64,000 nt of DNA from DASCOT01 sp965197275. GTDB taxonomy: Bacteria > Acidobacteriota > UBA890 > WLXD01. Position numbers and translations under genes: made by a program. The stretch covers positions 372,001-436,000 of the forward strand of contig CBDAMQ010000034.1 of the NCBI GenBank assembly GCA_965197275.1, given 5' to 3'. The notes below the pieces were generated by a model. That model was not told the DNA's origin, made no database searches, and was given only the letters and a program-made list of their open reading frames with translations. Of this stretch, positions 18,684 through 27,262 are shown in pieces (the stretch's first letter is position 1; each line of letters opens with the position of its first letter).

Positions 18684-19783
18684 TCGAGCCTCGCGGATCG
18701 CGCTGGCCGCGTATGGAAAGCGAGGTCGGCGCACTGTCGATCAATTTCGGTCCGGGGTGGAGCGCCGTGCTGCCGCAGCTTCTCGGCGTCGTTTTGTTGC
18801 TGTTGGCCAACCTGGCGATCTTCCTGGGGTTCACCTGGCCGCGGTGGAGCTCGATCGTCGCGGTCGACACGGCGTCGCGCGAAGGCGTTGCCGCCCACGC
18901 GGCGCTGGGACCCGCGTTGGAGCGTGCGCGCGGTGTGTATGGCGGTGTGCTCGAAGCGGAATCCGGGGTCACAGACCTTCGCGGCCGCATCGGTGGTGGA
19001 GCGGTGTCGGAGGTCGTGTCGACGCTGCGTTCGGCGGTCGACGCGGCCGGCCTCGGCGCGGCTCGCGTCGGCTACGCGGTGCAAAGAGTACCTGAGCTCG
19101 GGTTGATGCAACTGCAGATCGATCTCCCGCTACGTGGGAGCTACCGGCAGCTGCGGCGCTTTCTCGATGAGCTGCTGGCAGGGCCGATGTTCGTGGTGCT
19201 CGAGCGCATCGGCGCATCGACACCTTCGCTCAACGACGCGACCGGCCAGCTGTTGATGTCGACGACAGCTTCCGTGTTCGTACGAGATGCCGACGGCAGC
19301 GTGGAGATCTCCGCGGCGGCCGAGCCGCCGAGCACGACCACTGATCCGCTGGTGCTGGCTGGCTTGCTGGCGGAACGCCTGAGGCGTCTACCAGCCATGC
19401 AGCTGTTGCCGCACGAGCTCGAGCTGCGCTTGCAGCAGCTGGATGCTCCGCCGCCCGCAGAGACCCGGACTCGGCGCAACCTCTTTGCGTTTCCAACACC
19501 GGCCACGGCCGCCGGGCCGAGTCCGGAGCAGAGTCTCGCCACTCTTGCCGAGCAGTTCACTCCCGAGCCGGTGACCCCATATCAGCTCATCGGTGTCACC
19601 CGCACGCGCGTTGGGCTGCTGGCAACGCTAAGCGACGGCGACAGCGTGCTGCTGGTGAGCCGCGGCGAGGTGCTACCGGACGGTTATCGCGTAGCGAATA
19701 TCGATCTCACGAGTGTGGATCTGGAAGCCGGCAACGAGAGCACGCGGCTGTCCCTACGAAGAGAAGAGAGCCCCCAAGAGTAA
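18680..19783 (+). CDS. pilO: PilO-like alignment protein with a C-terminal PilP/GspC-like domain
   Basis: 367 residues. One transmembrane helix near residues 32-55 (LLGVVLLLLANLAIFLGF) leads into a coiled/ferredoxin PilO-type periplasmic domain (LPLRGSYRQLRRFLDELL near 150-175). The protein is much longer than usual PilO (about 200 residues). From about residue 260 the text RRNLFAF, then YQLIGVTRTRVGLLATLSDG and GEVLPDGYRVANID, matches the homology-region logic of PilP/GspC, which contacts the secretin. I read this as a PilO-PilP fusion, since no separate pilP exists before the secretin. The secretin starts 13 bases later. Confidence 0.75.
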   Translation: MIEPRGSRWPRMESEVGALSINFGPGWSAVLPQLLGVVLLLLANLAIFLGFTWPRWSSIVAVDTASREGVAAHAALGPALERARGVYGGVLEAESGVTDLRGRIGGGAVSEVVSTLRSAVDAAGLGAARVGYAVQRVPELGLMQLQIDLPLRGSYRQLRRFLDELLAGPMFVVLERIGASTPSLNDATGQLLMSTTASVFVRDADGSVEISAAAEPPSTTTDPLVLAGLLAERLRRLPAMQLLPHELELRLQQLDAPPPAETRTRRNLFAFPTPATAAGPSPEQSLATLAEQFTPEPVTPYQLIGVTRTRVGLLATLSDGDSVLLVSRGEVLPDGYRVANIDLTSVDLEAGNESTRLSLRREESPQE

Positions 19784-19796
19784 CGGAGCGAGACCG

Positions 19797-21986
19797 ATGA
19801 GCCGCAACGACCGTGCAGCCGACCCCAGAGCTCGATGGCGCCATCGCGGCGTGAGTGCCTGCCTGCTTGTCGTCCTGATGAGCACAGTGGCGTGTGCTAG
19901 CGGAGGCGGCGTAATCAAACAGGCCGATGCTCACGCCAGGATCGGCGAGTGGGACGCCGCGATCACTTATTACCAACAGGTGCTGAGGGAGGATCCGGGC
20001 AATCGCAGCGCCAGGTCGAAGTTGCTCCTGGCGCAGACCAACGCGTCGCAGTTCCATCGCGTCCAGGGCAAGGCATTGGCAGCGAACGGGGATCTGCAGC
20101 GAGCGCAGCTCGAGCTCGAGCTTGCCGTGCGACTGGATCGTACGCATCAGGCAGCTGTGGTCGAGCTTCGCAAGGTAAACGAGGCGCTGGAGGCTGAGCG
20201 CGCCCTTCGCGAGGAAGAGCGAACCTCCATCGAGCGCGCGGTCGACGCATCCATGGATGCCGCATCGCCACTGCCTGAGCTCGAGCATCACGCCATCGGC
20301 GAGATGTCGTTCGACTACCGGCGCGCCAGGGTAAAGGACATCTACCGCGCGATGGGGCGCCTGGGCGGCATCAACGTGCTGTTCGATCCCGACGTCGATA
20401 ACCCGAATACGTCGTTCTTTCTGGCCGATGTCGGCTACGAGCGAGCTCTGGGTATTCTGACCGCGGCCCACGGCCACTTCTACCGGGTAATGTCATCGAA
20501 CACACTCCTGATCGCCGAGGACACCCAACAGAAGCGGCGGCAGTATGAGCCGCAGGTAATGCGCACGTTCTACCTCTCGAACGGTGAGGCGGAACAGATC
20601 TCCAGCACGTTGCAGACCATTCTGGGCGCGCGCCAGGTGATGCCCACGCCAGCTCTCAACGCGGTCACCATTCGCGACTCCGCGGAGGTAGTGGAGGTCG
20701 CCGAGCGCATGGTCAGGTCATTGGACAAGGCCGGGGGTGAAGTACTGCTCCACGTGGAGATCTTCGAAGTCAACCGCTCGGTCATGGATGACTACGGGCT
20801 GTCGCTGCTGCCGGACTACTCGACGACGGCATCGGTTAGCCAGGGCGAGACCGGCATCTCGCTCGCCGAACTGGGCAGCCTGACCACTCAGGACGCCTTC
20901 CTCACGATCCCGTCGTTGCGCTATCAGTTCATGAAACAGGACTCCTCGTTCCGGCTCATCGCGCAGCCGCAGCTGCGGGCCTCCGACGGGCAGATCTCCT
21001 CACTGTTGGTCGGTGAGCAACGGCCGATCATTAGCACGACGTTCAATCCGACTAGCACGGTAGGCGGCAACGTGGTGCCGATTTCTTCCACCGAGTATCG
21101 GGATGTCGGCATCGTTATCGATGCTACGCCGAGGGTCCATCACGACGGCACGGTCACGCTGCAGCTGGTGCTGCAGGTGACAGCGGTTCAGGAGGGTAGC
21201 GGCGTCCTCGAGCAGCCGGTGTTCACTGCCCGCACGTTGACCACCACGTTGCGGCTAATGGAAGGCGAGACCAACCTGCTGGCCGGTTTGCTCCGCGACG
21301 ACGAGCGCACGGTTTACACAGGCTTGCCGATCCTGTCCGAGATCCCGGTGCTCAAGAATCTCTTCGGCAGTACCTCACAGGCCGTTCTGCAGACCGATAT
21401 CGTCATGTCGATCACGCCATACATCGTGCGGATGGCTGACATCACCGAAGCGGATCTGGCGGCGGTGTATGTCGGCACCGAGGACGCGATCAGCGGGGGC
21501 GGTGGGCGACGCGGCGGCCGAGGTCGGGCTGGTGGCGAGACCGAGGATGATCAGGACATCGGCGATACCGATCCGATCCTCGTCAGCCTGATGCCTGAAC
21601 AGCAGAGCGCCCAGGTGGGCCAGACGCTGACCGTCGATATCACGACGGATGGCGACGACGACATCAACAACGTCGGATTGAGGGTGAACTGGAACCCGCA
21701 GGTGCTGCAGTTCGTCGAAGCCCGCGAAGGGCGCCTGCTGGATTCGGACGGCTCGGAGACGACCTTCTCCAGCAGCGCCGCCACGCAGGGCACCGTGGCG
21801 ATCGGAATCGGGCGCCTCGGCCAGGTGGGAGGAGTACGGGCCCGTGGTGTGCTCGCGACTTTGCATTTCCGAGTTGTAGGTGAGGGTCAGACCCCGGTGC
21901 AGATCATCTCGGCGGCACTGCGCGACGAGGAAGGACGGCCGCTGCCGGTGGCATTCCGCGCCGCGGCTATCGAGACCCAGGAATAG
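19797..21986 (+). CDS. TPR-secretin-cohesin outer-membrane channel protein (GspD/PilQ/MshL-like)
   Basis: 729 residues from ATG 19797 (GGAG at 19785-19788). A hydrophobic signal ends in VACAS, a weak lipobox. Residues 40-140 form TPR-like helices (ADAHARIGEWDAAITYYQQ). An STN/secretin N-terminal region follows (about 165-320; DVDNPNTSFFLADVGYERAL), then the secretin core to about residue 560 (VGEQRPIIST, TVTLQLVLQVTAVQEG, ILSEIPVLKNLFGS). After an acidic/Gly-rich linker the last ~135 residues read as a cohesin/type-I beta-sandwich (DPILVSLMPEQQSAQVGQTL onward, NNVGLRVNWNPQVLQFVEA). It is the outer-membrane exit pore for the operon's pseudopilus or pilus. Confidence 0.9.
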   Translation: MSRNDRAADPRARWRHRGVSACLLVVLMSTVACASGGGVIKQADAHARIGEWDAAITYYQQVLREDPGNRSARSKLLLAQTNASQFHRVQGKALAANGDLQRAQLELELAVRLDRTHQAAVVELRKVNEALEAERALREEERTSIERAVDASMDAASPLPELEHHAIGEMSFDYRRARVKDIYRAMGRLGGINVLFDPDVDNPNTSFFLADVGYERALGILTAAHGHFYRVMSSNTLLIAEDTQQKRRQYEPQVMRTFYLSNGEAEQISSTLQTILGARQVMPTPALNAVTIRDSAEVVEVAERMVRSLDKAGGEVLLHVEIFEVNRSVMDDYGLSLLPDYSTTASVSQGETGISLAELGSLTTQDAFLTIPSLRYQFMKQDSSFRLIAQPQLRASDGQISSLLVGEQRPIISTTFNPTSTVGGNVVPISSTEYRDVGIVIDATPRVHHDGTVTLQLVLQVTAVQEGSGVLEQPVFTARTLTTTLRLMEGETNLLAGLLRDDERTVYTGLPILSEIPVLKNLFGSTSQAVLQTDIVMSITPYIVRMADITEADLAAVYVGTEDAISGGGGRRGGRGRAGGETEDDQDIGDTDPILVSLMPEQQSAQVGQTLTVDITTDGDDDINNVGLRVNWNPQVLQFVEAREGRLLDSDGSETTFSSSAATQGTVAIGIGRLGQVGGVRARGVLATLHFRVVGEGQTPVQIISAALRDEEGRPLPVAFRAAAIETQE

Positions 21987-21990
21987 GGTG

Positions 21991-22935
21991 ATGGATCCCG
22001 GCCATCAACCACGTGGGCGGACAAGCGGCGGCTTTACCCTCATCGAGATGGTGATCGTCGTGGCGATTGTAGGGATACTTGCCGCCGCGGCGCTGCCTCT
22101 CGCACGCTGGACGGTGAAGCGTAATCGCGAGTTCGAGCTGCAGCAGAACCTACGTATCCTGCGCAACGCCATCGACGAGTATCGGGATGCAGCGAACGCT
22201 GGCCTGATTCAGGTGGGAGAGGGAACGACCGGGTATCCAGCGAGCCTGGATGAGTTGCTCGAGGGTGTGCCCCTGCTGGGGCAGATGCCTCCAGTGGCTC
22301 CGGCGGTGTCTGACACCTACAGCGCCACCGGCCCCGGCCTCACCGGTGGCCTCCAGGGTCAACTGGGTGGTGCGCAGGGCCAGGGCACAGCTCAAGGCCT
22401 TCCCGGGGCGCCCGCCCAGGCGACCGGTTTCGGAACCATCCAGCCGCAGGGTCAGTCTGGCGGCGGGTTTGGCTCGCTGAGCCGGCCCGGCCAGCAGGGC
22501 GGAACCACCGCGGCGCGCGGCCCGTTCGGTCAGCAGCAGTTTGGCGCCGGCTCGGCCACCCTCCCGGGAGGTCGGGGCGCGGGTTCCGGGAGCAATCTCG
22601 CGACTACCGGGCAGCGCCCGGGAGCGACCCCGTTTTCACCCGGTGGCGGCACACAGGGCGGCCAGCAGGCCGGCGGTGGGTTGAGTGGTCTGCTCGGTGC
22701 CACCCAAGGGCAGGCTGCCCAGCAACAGCCGGTGCTCGGTCCCGACGGCCAGCCGATCAAGCTGATTTTTCTGCGCCGATTGCCGGTGGATCCGTTTACC
22801 GGCAAAGCGGAATGGGGCATGCGCTGCTACGGCGAGCCGCCCGATGATCGCCTCTGGTGCGGCAAGGATGTATTCGATGTCTACTCCAAGAGCCTTGCGG
22901 AGGCGATCGATGGCACGCGTTACCGCGACTGGTGA
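21991..22935 (+). CDS. Pseudopilin with a long Gly/Gln-rich insertion
   Basis: 314 residues. The class III signal is clear: cleavage after GG, then FTLIEMVIVVAIVGIL with Glu at +5. An N-terminal helix continues to about residue 75. Residues ~105-245 are low-complexity Gly/Gln/Ala/Pro with repeated GQ and GG pairs. After this the GspG-like end returns: RRLPVDPFTGKAEWGMRCYG, then VFDVYSKS. Thus a normal ~150-residue pseudopilin has been expanded by about 140 residues. It starts 4 bases after the secretin stop. In T2SS, GspG-type proteins form the main pseudopilus, so this disordered insertion would decorate the filament surface if it is the major subunit. Confidence 0.85.
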   Translation: MDPGHQPRGRTSGGFTLIEMVIVVAIVGILAAAALPLARWTVKRNREFELQQNLRILRNAIDEYRDAANAGLIQVGEGTTGYPASLDELLEGVPLLGQMPPVAPAVSDTYSATGPGLTGGLQGQLGGAQGQGTAQGLPGAPAQATGFGTIQPQGQSGGGFGSLSRPGQQGGTTAARGPFGQQQFGAGSATLPGGRGAGSGSNLATTGQRPGATPFSPGGGTQGGQQAGGGLSGLLGATQGQAAQQQPVLGPDGQPIKLIFLRRLPVDPFTGKAEWGMRCYGEPPDDRLWCGKDVFDVYSKSLAEAIDGTRYRDW

Positions 22936-22968
22936 CGGTTGCTCTCAGCCGCGCCGCAGGGAACGTTG

Positions 22969-24027
22969 ATGCGACCGACCGTAGAGACCAGCGTGGTGCA
23001 AATCGCCGGACCGCGCGAGGTGCGGATCGAGAGCGAGACCCTGATCCTCGAGGGTATCGGTCAGCGTGAAGTCGCCGCCGAGACGCTCTACACGGCGATC
23101 TCGCCCGGTACCGAGCTTGCCGCATACGAGGGCTTGCAGCCGCTGCGGCCCGATCGCAAGTTCACCAAGGTTGTCGGCTACTGCAACCTGGCACGCGTCA
23201 TCGCGGTCGGCGACTGGGTGACCCGTTTTGGTGTGGGCGACCTTGTCCTCACCCTGGAGTCGCATCGCAGCCACTTCGTCTGTGCCGATGACGAGATCCT
23301 GTTGCGTCTGCCGCATCGGGAGTATGACGAGCAACAGCTCGCCGAAGCGGCGACAACCTACCTGTTTCATCAGGGATACAGCGCTCTCCTGCGCGGCGAG
23401 CTGAAGCCGGGCCAGTATGTCGGGGTCGTCGGGCTGGGCACCCTGGGCCTGGCCACCGTCGCGGTCGCGAGTCGATTCGGCGCCCGCGTGTTCGCCTTCA
23501 GTGATCTGCCATCGGCGGAGATCGCGTTGAGCTTCGGCGCGCGGATCCTGTTCGGCAAGATGCACGATAACGACATGCGACAACGGATTGCGGCCAGCAC
23601 GGCCAAGACCGGTATCGACATGGTGGTGCTAACGAGCAGCAATTGGGATGACCTACGGCTGGCAGTGGAGCTGGTCCGGCCAGGGGGTCGTGTCTGTTTG
23701 CTGGGTTTTCCGGGGCGGCGCCAGCCGACGCCGCCTTTCAATCCGCTGGATCCGCGGTGGTTTTATCGCAAACAGCTGAGCTTGATCTCGTGCGGCTACA
23801 CCCCTGACGTGGAGATCGACGCGCGCGATATTCGCTTCACCATCCGGCGCAACGTCGCATACTTGCTGGAGCTCATCCTCGACGGCAGCTTGCCGGCGCG
23901 GGAGCTCGTCTCCACGGTGGTGTCGTGGCGCAGCATCGCGGATATTTACGAACGCATAGCGGCGCGCGAGGAGGGGCTGCGAACAGCGGTCCTGAAGTGG
24001 TCCGGCGAGGAGGCTGCCGATGAGTGA
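22969..24027 (+). CDS. Zinc-type (MDR) dehydrogenase embedded in the pseudopilin operon
   Basis: 352 residues from ATG 22969. A GroES-like N-domain (LYTAISPGTELAAYEGL; VGYCNLARVIAVG) precedes a Rossmann domain with VVGLGTLGLATVAVASRFGA near residue 150. GGRVCLLGFPGRR and ELVSTVVSW fit the medium-chain dehydrogenase superfamily. The usual structural zinc cysteine cluster is absent. Such bi-domain oxidoreductases without classical zinc ligands often sit in polysaccharide clusters. It overlaps the following pseudopilin by 8 bases, so it is translated as part of the operon. No known role in secretion exists for this family; it may belong to glycan synthesis. Confidence 0.85.
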   Translation: MRPTVETSVVQIAGPREVRIESETLILEGIGQREVAAETLYTAISPGTELAAYEGLQPLRPDRKFTKVVGYCNLARVIAVGDWVTRFGVGDLVLTLESHRSHFVCADDEILLRLPHREYDEQQLAEAATTYLFHQGYSALLRGELKPGQYVGVVGLGTLGLATVAVASRFGARVFAFSDLPSAEIALSFGARILFGKMHDNDMRQRIAASTAKTGIDMVVLTSSNWDDLRLAVELVRPGGRVCLLGFPGRRQPTPPFNPLDPRWFYRKQLSLISCGYTPDVEIDARDIRFTIRRNVAYLLELILDGSLPARELVSTVVSWRSIADIYERIAAREEGLRTAVLKWSGEEAADE

Positions 24028-24448
24028 GGCGCACCCGATGTTCCGACGACGCGATAGCGGGAGAGGTGCCTCTGGATTCTCGTTGCTCGAGCTCATCGTG
24101 GTGATGGCGGTGCTCGGTATCCTGGTGGTCTATGCGCTGCCGGCCTATCAGGACGCGGCGCTGCGGGCGCGCGAGGCGGTGCTCAAGGAGGACTTGCAGC
24201 GCTTGCGGGAGAGCCTGGAGCAGTACCTCACCGACAAGGGCGTCTATCCCGAAGCACTGGACGACCTCGTACGTGATGGTTATTTGCGTAGGCTGCCGGT
24301 GGATCCGTTGACCGGTGCGGACGATAGCTGGGAGACGGAAGTGGCGCCTTGGATGATGGTTGATCAGGGGCAGCCCGCCGGAATCTGGAACGTGTACTCA
24401 GGTGCCGACGGCGACGGTCTCAACGGCGTTCCGTACGCGGAGTGGTAG
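24020..24448 (+). CDS. GspG-like pseudopilin
   Basis: 142 residues. The prepilin signal cleaves after ASG and leaves FSLLELIVVMAVLGILVVYA with Glu at +5. The C-terminal half has the GspG signature GYLRRLPVDPLTGADDSWE and ends with WNVYSGADGDGLNGVPYAEW, typical of the calcium-binding region of GspG. It overlaps the dehydrogenase upstream by 8 bases and is followed after 3 bases by another pseudopilin. Of the three pseudopilins in this operon it is the most canonical and the best candidate for the major subunit. Confidence 0.92.
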   Translation: MSEAHPMFRRRDSGRGASGFSLLELIVVMAVLGILVVYALPAYQDAALRAREAVLKEDLQRLRESLEQYLTDKGVYPEALDDLVRDGYLRRLPVDPLTGADDSWETEVAPWMMVDQGQPAGIWNVYSGADGDGLNGVPYAEW

Positions 24449-24451
24449 TCG

Positions 24452-25222
24452 ATGCGGTTGTCTGATCGCGGCGACGAGTCGGGCTACACGCTTGTCGGCC
24501 TGATGGTCGTTGTCGCCGTGATCAACGTCTCGCTCGCTGTCGCGGTCACCTCGACGCGTACGCTAGGGAGCCGGGCACGCGAAGCGGAGCTCCTCTGGCG
24601 AGGGCAGCAGATTGCTCGCGCCATCGGATGCTACGAACAAGCCAACAACGGGCAGCCGCTGATCCGCCTCGAGCAGCTGGTCGAAGCCAACTGCTTGCGC
24701 CGGGTGTTCCGCGACCCGATGGTGCGCGACGGTCAATGGCGCGTCCTCCGTCAACAGGATGTTGCCGACGGGACCGTCGCTGCGCTGCTCGCCGACGAAG
24801 TGGGCGACGGCAACTCACCTGCTGACGGCAGCGGCGGTATCGGATTGACGGCCCAGAGCTCTGCTGCCGGCGGATTGGGTAACTCCAGCGGTGCTGCGGC
24901 CGGCCTGGGGGCGACCAGCATGACCCTGGGGCAGCAACGCCCGGGGGTGACGTCGGGTTCTGTCGCCGGTCGGCTTCCGGGGCGGTCCAGCACACTCACG
25001 GCAGGCTCTCGCGGGGCAGACGACAACCGAATAGTCGGCATCGTCTCGTCCTCGGGCGAGGATTCATTGCGAGTGTTCGGCGGCAAGGCTAAGTACAGCC
25101 AGTGGGTGTTTCTCGGCGGCCAGGCGGCCGCTGCCGGTGCGATGATGGGCCCCGGGGCCATCGGGGCCGCTGGTGGAAGCCCTCCGGTACCCCCGCGTAT
25201 GGGGTTGACATCCCGGCGATAG
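24452..25222 (+). CDS. Pseudopilin lacking Glu+5 (GspK-like tip candidate)
   Basis: 256 residues. The segment ESG then YTLVGLMVVVAVINVSLAVA is a class III signal, but position +5 is Gly instead of Glu, as in GspK-type tip pseudopilins. An N-terminal helix extends to about residue 70, followed by a small conserved block (LIRLEQLVEANCLRRVFRDPMVRDG) shared with GspG-like folds. Residues 115-200 are Gly/Ser-rich and low-complexity, and the end (KAKYSQWVFLGG) is again ordered. The last ~20 residues are Gly/Pro-rich. It is the last gene of the operon; an inverted repeat and an AT-rich gap follow. Confidence 0.78.
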   Translation: MRLSDRGDESGYTLVGLMVVVAVINVSLAVAVTSTRTLGSRAREAELLWRGQQIARAIGCYEQANNGQPLIRLEQLVEANCLRRVFRDPMVRDGQWRVLRQQDVADGTVAALLADEVGDGNSPADGSGGIGLTAQSSAAGGLGNSSGAAAGLGATSMTLGQQRPGVTSGSVAGRLPGRSSTLTAGSRGADDNRIVGIVSSSGEDSLRVFGGKAKYSQWVFLGGQAAAAGAMMGPGAIGAAGGSPPVPPRMGLTSRR

Positions 25223-25474
25223 CCGCCCCGTATCACCCGCTAGCCGCCTGCAGCGTACGGATGGCCTCTGGACCGCAAACGGTGGCCAAAGCGGTCCATT
25301 ACTAATGGAAAGTATGTTTTAACGACTTTATTTATGTTTTGCATCGTAATCGAGATATATGCGATCTTTGAACTGACGTTTATGTTGAGCGTTTCGTGGC
25401 CACTACACGAACGTCCGCCGGCCGTCTCCTTTGGAGGCAGCGGGGCGTTCCTTGTAGAGCCCGTGGAGTAGACC
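25223..25474 (+). promoter_or_regulatory. AT-rich intergenic region with inverted repeats upstream of pilB
   Basis: This gap holds TGGACCGC (25269-25276) pairing with GCGGTCCA (25291-25298), then CCATTA-C-TAATGG (25296-25308), then a very AT-rich stretch to about 25395. It separates the pseudopilin operon from pilB, so a terminator and the pilB promoter are expected here. I see no clear -35/-10 pair and no sigma-54 TGGC-TTGC pair. Confidence 0.5.
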
Positions 25475-27262
25475 TTGGCAGCAGGCAGGCGGCAAACATC
25501 CAAGGCAGGCGCGGCGACCAGCGGTCGTGGGGGCGCAAGTGCGCCCAACCGGCTCGGCCGTATTGTCGTCGAGTCGGGACTGGTCTCGGAGGCCGATGTA
25601 GAGCGCGCTCTGCAAATGCAGACCGAGACCGGTGAGCGCCTCGGCAATGTCCTCGTCGTGCTCGAGCTGCTGAGCGAAGAAGATCTCGTCGACTTGCTGT
25701 CGCGTCAGTTTGGCGTCCCGGCCGCCGATCTGGATCATCTGGACGTGCCCGCAAATGTCCTGAGCCTAGTTCCGCAGGAAATGGCGAAGCGCTATCTTGC
25801 CGTCCCGGTGGCGGCCGACTCGCAGAGCCTCAGCCTGGCCATGGTCGATCCGACGGACGTGGTGGCCATCGACGACATCGAGTTCGCGACTGGTCTGCGA
25901 GTACAGCCCATGGTCGCTGCCGATCGTGCGGTGAGCGACGCGATCAACGCACTCTACGGCGATCACGCAGACGCCAAGATGCGCCAAATGATGACGGATC
26001 TCGAGGAAGAGATCCGTAGTCCCGGTGACCTGGAGATCGTCGAGGAAGACGATGACATCGATCTCGAGGCGCTCTCCAAGGCCAGCGGCGACGCGCCGGT
26101 CATCAAGCTCGTCAACCTGTTGCTCACAGATGCTCTGCGTCGTGCTGCGTCGGACATTCACATTGAACCGTACGAGAAGCGGCTACGCGTCCGTTACCGC
26201 ATCGATGGTTTGCTCTATGAAGTCATGGAGCCTCCAAAGCACCTGCAACAGGCGATTTCGTCGCGTATCAAGATCATGTCCGAGCTCGACATCTCCGAGC
26301 GACGGCGGCCACAGGATGGGCGCATCAAGATCCGCGTCAAGCTCGACGATCGCATGCGGGAGCTCGACCTACGCGTTTCGACGCTGCCGACGATCTGGGG
26401 CGAGAAGATCGTCATGCGGCTCCTCGACCCGGAGGGCCTCAAGCTCAACCTGGCGGATCTCGGATTCGAAAAGGCGTCGCTGGAGCGTTTTGAGCAAGCA
26501 GTACGGCTCCCGTTCGGCATCGTGCTGGTGACCGGTCCGACCGGATCGGGGAAGACGAACACGCTGTACTCTGCGCTTTCGACGATCAACAACACCGATA
26601 CGAACATCATGACAGCCGAAGACCCGGTCGAGTTCAACCTCGAGGGAATCAACCAAGTACAGATTAACGACAATGTGGGGCTGAACTTCGCCGTGGCGCT
26701 GAAAGCCTTTCTGCGTCAAGACCCCAACACCATCCTCGTAGGTGAGATTCGTGATGCCGAGACCGCAAACATCGCCATCAAGGCCGCGTTGACCGGTCAC
26801 CTCGTTCTTTCAACGCTGCACACCAACGACGCCCCGTCGACGATCAATCGCATGATCGACATGGGAGTGGAGCGTTTCCTGGTGTCGTCGTCGGTGCAGT
26901 TAGTAGTGGCGCAACGGCTCGCCCGTCGGCTGTGCAAGAAGTGCCGCGAGGTGTCGACCCCGGATCCGGAGGCGCTGGTCGAGATCGGCCTTTCGCCAGA
27001 GGAGGCGATGACCGTCACGGTGTTCCATCCGGTCGGTTGTGACGCCTGCAACGGAACCGGCTACAAGGGTCGGATAGCGCTGTTCGAGGTGATGCGGATC
27101 AGCGCTCGGTTGCGTGAGATGATTGTCAACGGTGCCAACAACGAGGAGCTCCGAGCCGAGTCGCGGAGTGCCGGGATGATCACGCTGAGAGAAAGTGGGC
27201 TGGTCAAGATCTGGCAAGGTGTCACCTCGATCGAGGAAGTGCTGAGGGAGACAACGTTGTGA
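25475..27262 (+). CDS. pilB: Type IV pilus assembly ATPase PilB
   Basis: 595 residues from TTG 25475 with GGAG at 25465-25468. An MshEN/GspE-N domain (about 25-160; NRLGRIVVESGLVSEADVERA) precedes the ATPase: RRAASDIHIEPYEKRLRVR near 225, Walker A GPTGSGKTNT near 354, Asp box EDPVEFNLEGINQVQI, Walker B NTILVGEIRDAET, His box LVLSTLHTNDA. The zinc tetracysteine is present (CKKCREV and CDACNGTGYKGR). These features mark the pilus extension motor. Its 3' end overlaps an epimerase gene (GTGA). It is the first gene of the T4aP locus and a second GspE-type ATPase in the window. Confidence 0.95.
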   Translation: MAAGRRQTSKAGAATSGRGGASAPNRLGRIVVESGLVSEADVERALQMQTETGERLGNVLVVLELLSEEDLVDLLSRQFGVPAADLDHLDVPANVLSLVPQEMAKRYLAVPVAADSQSLSLAMVDPTDVVAIDDIEFATGLRVQPMVAADRAVSDAINALYGDHADAKMRQMMTDLEEEIRSPGDLEIVEEDDDIDLEALSKASGDAPVIKLVNLLLTDALRRAASDIHIEPYEKRLRVRYRIDGLLYEVMEPPKHLQQAISSRIKIMSELDISERRRPQDGRIKIRVKLDDRMRELDLRVSTLPTIWGEKIVMRLLDPEGLKLNLADLGFEKASLERFEQAVRLPFGIVLVTGPTGSGKTNTLYSALSTINNTDTNIMTAEDPVEFNLEGINQVQINDNVGLNFAVALKAFLRQDPNTILVGEIRDAETANIAIKAALTGHLVLSTLHTNDAPSTINRMIDMGVERFLVSSSVQLVVAQRLARRLCKKCREVSTPDPEALVEIGLSPEEAMTVTVFHPVGCDACNGTGYKGRIALFEVMRISARLREMIVNGANNEELRAESRSAGMITLRESGLVKIWQGVTSIEEVLRETTL

